From positions 1-9,563 of the forward strand of contig DAMU01000070.1 in assembly GCA_002499705.1 (NCBI GenBank): DNA of 9,563 nt. Direction: 5' to 3'. Both the position numbers and the translations under genes were made by a program. Shown in pieces: positions 5,510 to 9,563 of this stretch; within the stretch, counting starts at the first letter, position 1; each line of letters begins with the position of its first letter. The notes under the pieces were generated by a model. That model saw only the letters and a program-made list of their open reading frames with translations. It did not search any database and was not told the DNA's origin. Source of the stretch: Euryarchaeota archaeon UBA91 (lineage in GTDB: Archaea > Thermoplasmatota > Poseidoniia > Poseidoniales > Poseidoniaceae).

Positions 5510-7150
5510 ATGCAAGATTGGATTTCAATGCCGCTTGTTGGTTTCCCATTGGTAGCCAGCATTGTCTTGCTTGCCTTTGTTTCCAATGCTGATGCTTCTA
5601 TGAGAAAGCGGTTATCAGACCCAATTCGAATGGCTACGCTTGTTTTCTCTTTGGTCCTGCTCGCCATCACCACTGGAATGTTCTTCCAATACTTTGGAGA
5701 TGTGTCATGGGAAGGAATCTCATTCAACAGCTATGAGTATACTCACCGCTATAATTGGATTGAATCCCTTGGAATTCATTGGACTGTTGGCCTTGATGCC
5801 CTTTCATTCCCTATGGTGTGGTTGACTACATTCCTTCTTCCAGTCACGATTATTGCGACTTGGAATGAAAAGAATGGAGCAGTCTACTTCCCAATTATTT
5901 TGGCCATGGGTGGTGCACTTATTGGCGTCTTTGTCGCTCTTGACCTCTTCATGTTCTATGTGTTCTGGGAATTAACATTGATTCCAATGTTCTTCTTAAT
6001 CCTGAAGTGGGGTGGAAAAGACCGAAAGTATGCTTCTCAGAAGTTCTTCATCTACACATTCACTGCATCCGTTGTTATGCTCTTGGGACTCATCACTCTC
6101 TACTTCTTCCAAGACCCGGTGAATCCATTGCAGTATGCAGGTTCGATGACAGGTCGAACCTTTGACATCCCAACAATCACACAACACGCTTTGAATGAGA
6201 ACAGTAACGGCAACTGGTATCTTGGAGCAAATATTCAGAAAGTATTGTTTGCAATGTTGATGCTCGGTTTCCTTGTTAAGTTACCAGCCGTTCCTTTCCA
6301 CACTTGGCTTCCTGATGCCCACGTGCAAGCCCCAACAGGTGGTTCAATGCTGCTGGCTGGTGTTATGCTCAAGATGGGTGCTTACGGAATGTTCCGACTC
6401 CCTGTCAGCCTTTTCCCACATGCTCTGCAGTATTTCCAACTTGCATTGATGGCGATCGGTATGGTTTCGCTGGTATGGGGCGCAGTTGTTTGTCTTGGTC
6501 AAACCAATCTCAAGAAAATGGTTGCCTATTCATCGGTATCTCACATGGGTGTTATTCTCATAGGTATTGCTACAATGCAACCTATGGGTTGGGCAGCAGC
6601 ATTGTTTATGATGTTCGCTCACGGAATAATCAGTCCAATGCTGTTCGCTGTTTGTGGTGCATTCAAACACCACTACCACAGCATGGAGATTGGAGCAATG
6701 CGTGGTATGGCAAAGCATTCACCTTGGCTTGCAACATCGATGATGTTTGCTTGGATGGCTTCCCTAGGCCTGCCGCTCTTAGCGGGATTCGTTGCTGAAT
6801 TAATGATGCTCATCGCTCTCTGGTATTTCCTTGCAGCTGAAGGTTGGAGCGTGTTCTGGATGGTCGGCCCAGCACTGGTTCTCGCCATTACTGCTGGTTA
6901 CTATCTCTGGTCGATGCAACGAACCATCTTCGAGGGTGGTGACGAAACCCAACCTCCCGAATCTCTCCATGGAGAGCCTGTTCCGGATATCGCAAATCCA
7001 GAGAAATTGGCTATGCTTATTCTTGCCTTTTTCACCATCGTCTTTGGCGTCATGCCGTGGATTGCATTGGATATGATGCACGATTGGACCGTTCAAATCT
7101 TTGAAGGCCTAATTATGCCGATACTCGGCGAATTTAGTGGAGGTGCTTGA
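5510..7150 (+). CDS. nuoM: NADH-quinone oxidoreductase-like subunit M (NuoM)
   Basis: NuoM is the middle antiporter-like (MrpD-type) proton channel. The 546 residues are slightly above the usual 490-510. Key residues are all in place: Glu154 in FWELTLIPMFFLI (E. coli Glu144), Lys257 in VKLPAVPFHTWLPDAHVQAP (E. coli Lys234), Lys288 in GVMLKMGAYG (E. coli Lys265), and Glu430 in GFVAELMML (E. coli Glu407). The motif NLKKMVAYSSVSHMG is typical. ATG 5510 directly follows the nuoL stop with no spacer; a G-rich GGGGGGTGG at 5496-5504 is the likely ribosome binding site. Extra length is spread over the loop before TM2 and over the region after PLQYAGSMTG. I see no broken or missing functional residue. 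Confidence 0.97.
   Translation: MQDWISMPLVGFPLVASIVLLAFVSNADASMRKRLSDPIRMATLVFSLVLLAITTGMFFQYFGDVSWEGISFNSYEYTHRYNWIESLGIHWTVGLDALSFPMVWLTTFLLPVTIIATWNEKNGAVYFPIILAMGGALIGVFVALDLFMFYVFWELTLIPMFFLILKWGGKDRKYASQKFFIYTFTASVVMLLGLITLYFFQDPVNPLQYAGSMTGRTFDIPTITQHALNENSNGNWYLGANIQKVLFAMLMLGFLVKLPAVPFHTWLPDAHVQAPTGGSMLLAGVMLKMGAYGMFRLPVSLFPHALQYFQLALMAIGMVSLVWGAVVCLGQTNLKKMVAYSSVSHMGVILIGIATMQPMGWAAALFMMFAHGIISPMLFAVCGAFKHHYHSMEIGAMRGMAKHSPWLATSMMFAWMASLGLPLLAGFVAELMMLIALWYFLAAEGWSVFWMVGPALVLAITAGYYLWSMQRTIFEGGDETQPPESLHGEPVPDIANPEKLAMLILAFFTIVFGVMPWIALDMMHDWTVQIFEGLIMPILGEFSGGA
7139..7145 (+). promoter_or_regulatory. Ribosome binding site that sets the nuoN start
   Basis: GGAGGTG lies in the last codons of nuoM, 6 bases before ATG 7152. 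A GTG at 7137 is in frame further upstream but overlaps this site, so 7152 is the better start. Confidence 0.8.
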
Positions 7151-7151
7151 A

Positions 7152-8876
7152 ATGTCAAACATAACTACAGTCGAAGCATTTGGTGATGGTTTCATCAGTG
7201 CCCTCTTTCCAGAATTGATGTTGTTTGCAGGCCTTCTGCTGTTGATTATCGTTCCCAACTTAGGGAAAGGGACATTCCGTATTCCTGGCACTCAAATTCG
7301 TCTGCCTTGGCTCTTAGGAGGAACTCGTTTCAAATTCACAAGTGATCCAAGATTGCCTGCATGGATTGCATCAGTTACCCTTGGTGGGGCTTTCTTGAAT
7401 GTCATTTACGTCTTTAGTCAAGGACTTGAACGCGTAGTCATCGTTTCTGAATCTGGCAAAGAGTTGCTTCTGGTGAATGGTTTTAGTCGAGTCTTTGAAA
7501 TGATTTTCTTCGGAGCTTTAGCATTAGCAGCCTTTTCCAGTATGAATCGACTTCAAGTCAAAGGAATCGGTTCTCGAGTGTCAGAACATGAACTGTATAA
7601 CAATCGCAGACAAGCCGATTTCTACATTCTCATGGTGACATGTGCACTTGGTATGTCTGTTGTTGCACTTGCTCAAGACCTGTTTGTCTTATTCATCGGT
7701 CTTGAATTAGCATCTTTCTCCACTTATGTTCTCGTTGCTTTCCTCAAGGAAAGCAAAGTTGGGGTTGAATCAGGAATGAAGTATTTCATCGTAGGTTCTG
7801 TTGCCTCAGGAGTCGGTCTCTACGGACTTTCCATGCTCTATCTGTGGGCAGGTTCGCTTCAATTCAGTGTTCTCTCTGCAGCCTTTGCTGAATCAGGAAC
7901 GACTGCCTTACCACTCATCGGTATCGGTTTTGTTCTGGTCGGTTTTGGATTCAAAGTAAGTGCAGCACCGTTCCACTTTGCAGCTCCTGATGCTTATGCA
8001 GGAGCGATAAGTCCAGTTGCTGGTGTTCTTGCAACAGCCAGTAAAGCGATGGGAATGCTTGGATTGGTGCGAATGCTGCTCATTGTTGCAGCACCTGAAT
8101 CCAGTGAAGGGAGTGCTGTTTGGCTCGCTTGCTTAGGAGCGATGGCTGCCATCACCATGACTTGGGGTAATCTTGCTGCGCTTGGTAGCGATAATCCCAA
8201 GCGAATGCTTGCTTATTCATCAGTTGCTCATGCCGGGTACATGTTGGCTGCATTGACTGCGGTTGGTGCATGGAACTGGGATGCAACGATTTCAGGAGAT
8301 GCTGGCGCCGCTGCAGTAGCCGTCATGACTGCTCTTCTCTTCCATTTGGTGGTTCTTGTCGCTTTCAAACTCGGAGCCTTCCTCGTTCTCTCCGTTCTTG
8401 AGTCTGAAGGAGGAGCATCTCGCCTTTCTTCACTCGGAGGATTAGCGAAGCGAGAACCACTCCTTGCTGTTGCCATGTTCATCTTCATGATCTCACTTGC
8501 AGGTGTCCCTCCGATGGCAGGTTTCTTGTCGAAATTGCTTGTTATCATGGGCATAGTCCGTATTGCAGTTGGCGATATGGGTGCTGAAATTGCAGATGGT
8601 GGCGTCTTTGTTCTTGCAGACATGCACTGGGTTTGGTGGCTCGCCTTCCTCATGGTCATCAATTCAGCTATCTCAGTCTTCTACTACCTACGTGTTGTTG
8701 TTGTCATGTTCTTTGATGAACCTGAAGAAGGACGGGAAGGGCCACTCCCAAGTGGCTGGCAAGTTCGTCTAGCAATTCTTGCCTGTGTGCTTACAACGGT
8801 CTTTGTTGGTCTTGCTGGCGACTCATTGATTCGCATCTGCGAGATGGCTGCACAAAGCCTCAACTATGGATGGTAA
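7152..8876 (+). CDS. nuoN: NADH-quinone oxidoreductase-like subunit N (NuoN)
   Basis: NuoN is the antiporter-like proton channel nearest to NuoK. With the chosen ATG the protein has 574 residues, about 90 more than E. coli NuoN. Signature residues are Glu185 in GLELASFSTYVLVA (E. coli Glu133), Lys268 in FKVSAAPFHFAAPDAYAGA (E. coli Lys217), Lys298 in TASKAMGML (E. coli Lys247), and Lys461 in AGFLSKLLVI (E. coli Lys395). NPKRMLAYSSVAHAGYM is the standard NuoN motif. Some of the additional length is a basic, Pro-containing loop near residues 36-75, between the first and second hydrophobic segments. The gene starts 1 base after nuoM and is the last of the cassette; the next gene is unrelated and separated by 105 bases. 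Confidence 0.96.
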   Translation: MSNITTVEAFGDGFISALFPELMLFAGLLLLIIVPNLGKGTFRIPGTQIRLPWLLGGTRFKFTSDPRLPAWIASVTLGGAFLNVIYVFSQGLERVVIVSESGKELLLVNGFSRVFEMIFFGALALAAFSSMNRLQVKGIGSRVSEHELYNNRRQADFYILMVTCALGMSVVALAQDLFVLFIGLELASFSTYVLVAFLKESKVGVESGMKYFIVGSVASGVGLYGLSMLYLWAGSLQFSVLSAAFAESGTTALPLIGIGFVLVGFGFKVSAAPFHFAAPDAYAGAISPVAGVLATASKAMGMLGLVRMLLIVAAPESSEGSAVWLACLGAMAAITMTWGNLAALGSDNPKRMLAYSSVAHAGYMLAALTAVGAWNWDATISGDAGAAAVAVMTALLFHLVVLVAFKLGAFLVLSVLESEGGASRLSSLGGLAKREPLLAVAMFIFMISLAGVPPMAGFLSKLLVIMGIVRIAVGDMGAEIADGGVFVLADMHWVWWLAFLMVINSAISVFYYLRVVVVMFFDEPEEGREGPLPSGWQVRLAILACVLTTVFVGLAGDSLIRICEMAAQSLNYGW

Positions 8877-8923
8877 TGTGAGCATAGAATGGTTAAACGC
8901 CTTATTGCGTCACCTTAATGCCA

Positions 8924-8929
8924 TTTTTT
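8924..8929 (+). promoter_or_regulatory. T6 run in the nuoN-eif1A gap: terminator of nuo or TATA-like element of eif1A
   Basis: The 105-base gap between nuoN and eif1A holds one T-rich element, CCATTTTTTAGG. Archaeal transcription often ends at T runs without a hairpin, so it could close the nuo transcript. It also sits where a TATA-type box would place a transcription start near 8950-8955, shortly ahead of the eif1A ribosome binding site. Sequence alone does not separate the two readings. I see no convincing hairpin before it. Confidence 0.35.
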
Positions 8930-8969
8930 AGGGTGCTGTATTCAAGAAGGGTCGACTGTTGGAGTGATT

Positions 8970-8975
8970 AGGTGA
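8970..8975 (+). promoter_or_regulatory. Ribosome binding site that sets a TTG start for eif1A
   Basis: AGGTGA, the same core that precedes nuoI and nuoL, lies 6 bases before TTG 8982. An in-frame stop (TGA 8979-8981) directly before the TTG excludes any earlier start. The next in-frame candidate, GTG 9006, has no comparable site. Confidence 0.75.
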
Positions 8976-8981
8976 GGCTGA

Positions 8982-9563
8982 TTGGGTCGACGTTATGAAG
9001 AAAAAGTGGACATAGAAGAGCTTGCTCGTCTTGAGAATCCAGAAGATTCTTCTGGCGGCAAAATCAGAGTGAAAATGCCGAACCGCAAAATCAACGAAAT
9101 GTTTGCATTTGCTGAACAAATTCTTGGCGGCCGTCGAGTTACTGTTCTGTGCGAAGACGGCGAAACTCGAATGGCTCGTATTCCAGGTAAAATGCGTCGA
9201 CGTCAGTGGGTTCGTGATGGTGATTTGATCATCGTTTGGCCATGGGATTTTCAAGACTCCAAAGCCGATGTCAAACATCGCTACTCCAAAACTCAAGCAA
9301 TGTATCTCTCTCGTAAGGGTGTCTTGCCCAAAGAACTCGATTTCTTTGGCATGAATACTGCCACTGATGATGACGATGATGAATTTTCAGACACATTCGG
9401 AGAGGTTGATGCTCCTGAACCTGAAGCAGAACTTGCTGACGACTCTGAAGATGAGGATGTAGATGACCTCTTTGGTTCAGATGATGATGACGACGACGAT
9501 GACTTGTTTGGTTCTGATGAAGAGACGGATGTTGAGGCTGAAGCAGAAGTTGAAGCAGAAGTT
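8982..9563 (+). CDS. eif1A: Archaeal translation initiation factor 1A (aIF1A/eIF1A), 3'-truncated, acidic C-terminal tail
   Basis: aIF1A binds the ribosomal A-site region on the small subunit and assists start-codon selection. The start is TTG, fixed by AGGTGA 6 bases upstream and a stop codon immediately before it; because there is no early ATG this gene is easily missed. The OB fold is clear: GKIRVKMP (26-33), AEQILGGRRVTVLCEDGETRMARIPGKMRRRQW read in parts over 44-76, GDLIIVWPWDFQD (80-92), and KADVKHRYSKTQAMYLSRKG (94-113). These match the family's RxRCxDGxxRxxRIPGKxRxRxWIxxGDxxLVxPWDFQ. From residue 124 the chain becomes strongly acidic, with DDLFGSD at 161-167 and 173-179, a looser DTFGEVD at 137-143, and an EAEV-rich end. 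The frame is still open at the window edge (194 codons seen), whereas typical archaeal aIF1A is about 95-115 residues. The factor is secure; the tail's role is open. Confidence 0.93.
   Translation, partial: MGRRYEEKVDIEELARLENPEDSSGGKIRVKMPNRKINEMFAFAEQILGGRRVTVLCEDGETRMARIPGKMRRRQWVRDGDLIIVWPWDFQDSKADVKHRYSKTQAMYLSRKGVLPKELDFFGMNTATDDDDDEFSDTFGEVDAPEPEAELADDSEDEDVDDLFGSDDDDDDDDLFGSDEETDVEAEAEVEAEV
9366..9563 (+). repeat. Acidic tail of aIF1A with DDLFGSD repeats
   Basis: This covers residues 129 to the window edge, rich in Asp and Glu. Two exact DDLFGSD units lie at residues 161-167 and 173-179 (bases 9462-9482 and 9498-9518), with a run of eight Asp (167-174) bridging them. Earlier FG-containing sites, LDFFG at 119-123 and DTFG at 137-140, look like degenerate relatives. 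The tail ends in alternating Glu/Ala/Val. It is probably disordered, with spaced aromatic-acidic short motifs. Confidence 0.85.

Noticed and set aside
7137..7151. GTG 7137 as the nuoN start
   Set aside because: It lies within the GGAGGTG site that serves ATG 7152, and has no site of its own at a proper distance.
8889..8918. Nine-codon mini-ORF in the gap before eif1A, a possible leader peptide
   Set aside because: There is no ribosome binding site and no regulatory codon run, so it looks like chance.
1..9563. Mobile element, CRISPR array, tRNA or rRNA content
   Set aside because: No transposase, terminal inverted repeats, regularly spaced repeats or tRNA-like folds were seen. The window is almost fully occupied by collinear conserved genes.

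Overview
The window carries the distal half of an archaeal nuo operon, encoding the membrane arm and part of the quinone module of a complex I-like proton-pumping oxidoreductase. It is followed by the start of a separate gene for archaeal translation initiation factor 1A. All genes read on the + strand and coding density is close to complete. The order is nuoH (5' end cut off), nuoI, nuoJ1, nuoJ2, nuoK, nuoL, nuoM, nuoN, a 105-base gap, then eif1A (3' end cut off).

The organism is an archaeon. The last gene encodes an OB-fold factor of the eIF1A/aIF1A family, not the short bacterial IF1. NuoJ is divided into two genes, as known for haloarchaea. Starts are preceded by AGGTGA-type ribosome binding sites. 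Moderate GC content, marine-type acidic low-complexity tails and this gene order fit a member of Thermoplasmatota, most likely Marine Group II (Poseidoniales). That placement is an inference from gene content and style, since no marker here is decisive.

Region by region: bases 1-2375 encode NuoH and NuoI, which together form the quinone-site floor and the last two iron-sulfur clusters. Bases 2377-3217 encode the small subunits J1, J2 and K, coupled by ATGA overlaps. Bases 3227-8876 encode the three antiporter-like proton-channel subunits L, M and N. Their key Lys/Glu/His residues are retained. The genes are separated by 1 to 11 bases or overlap, each with its own Shine-Dalgarno sequence, so they are almost certainly one transcript and one complex. 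Base 8982 onward is aIF1A.

The catalytic and proton-channel cores look ordinary, but many subunits carry insertions that I do not associate with the standard families. These are about 56 residues in the NuoH loop that normally holds the RxGPNxVG motif, about 82 extra residues between the two 4Fe-4S motifs of NuoI (including a beta-rich barrel-like stretch), about 50 more near the NuoI N-terminus, and a 29-residue segment of NuoL that contains 14 histidines. aIF1A has a long acidic tail with two copies of DDLFGSD, resembling the acidic tail of eukaryotic eIF1A more than the tailless archaeal norm. These additions are the most interesting content of the window; there is no sign of mobile elements, CRISPR arrays or RNA genes.
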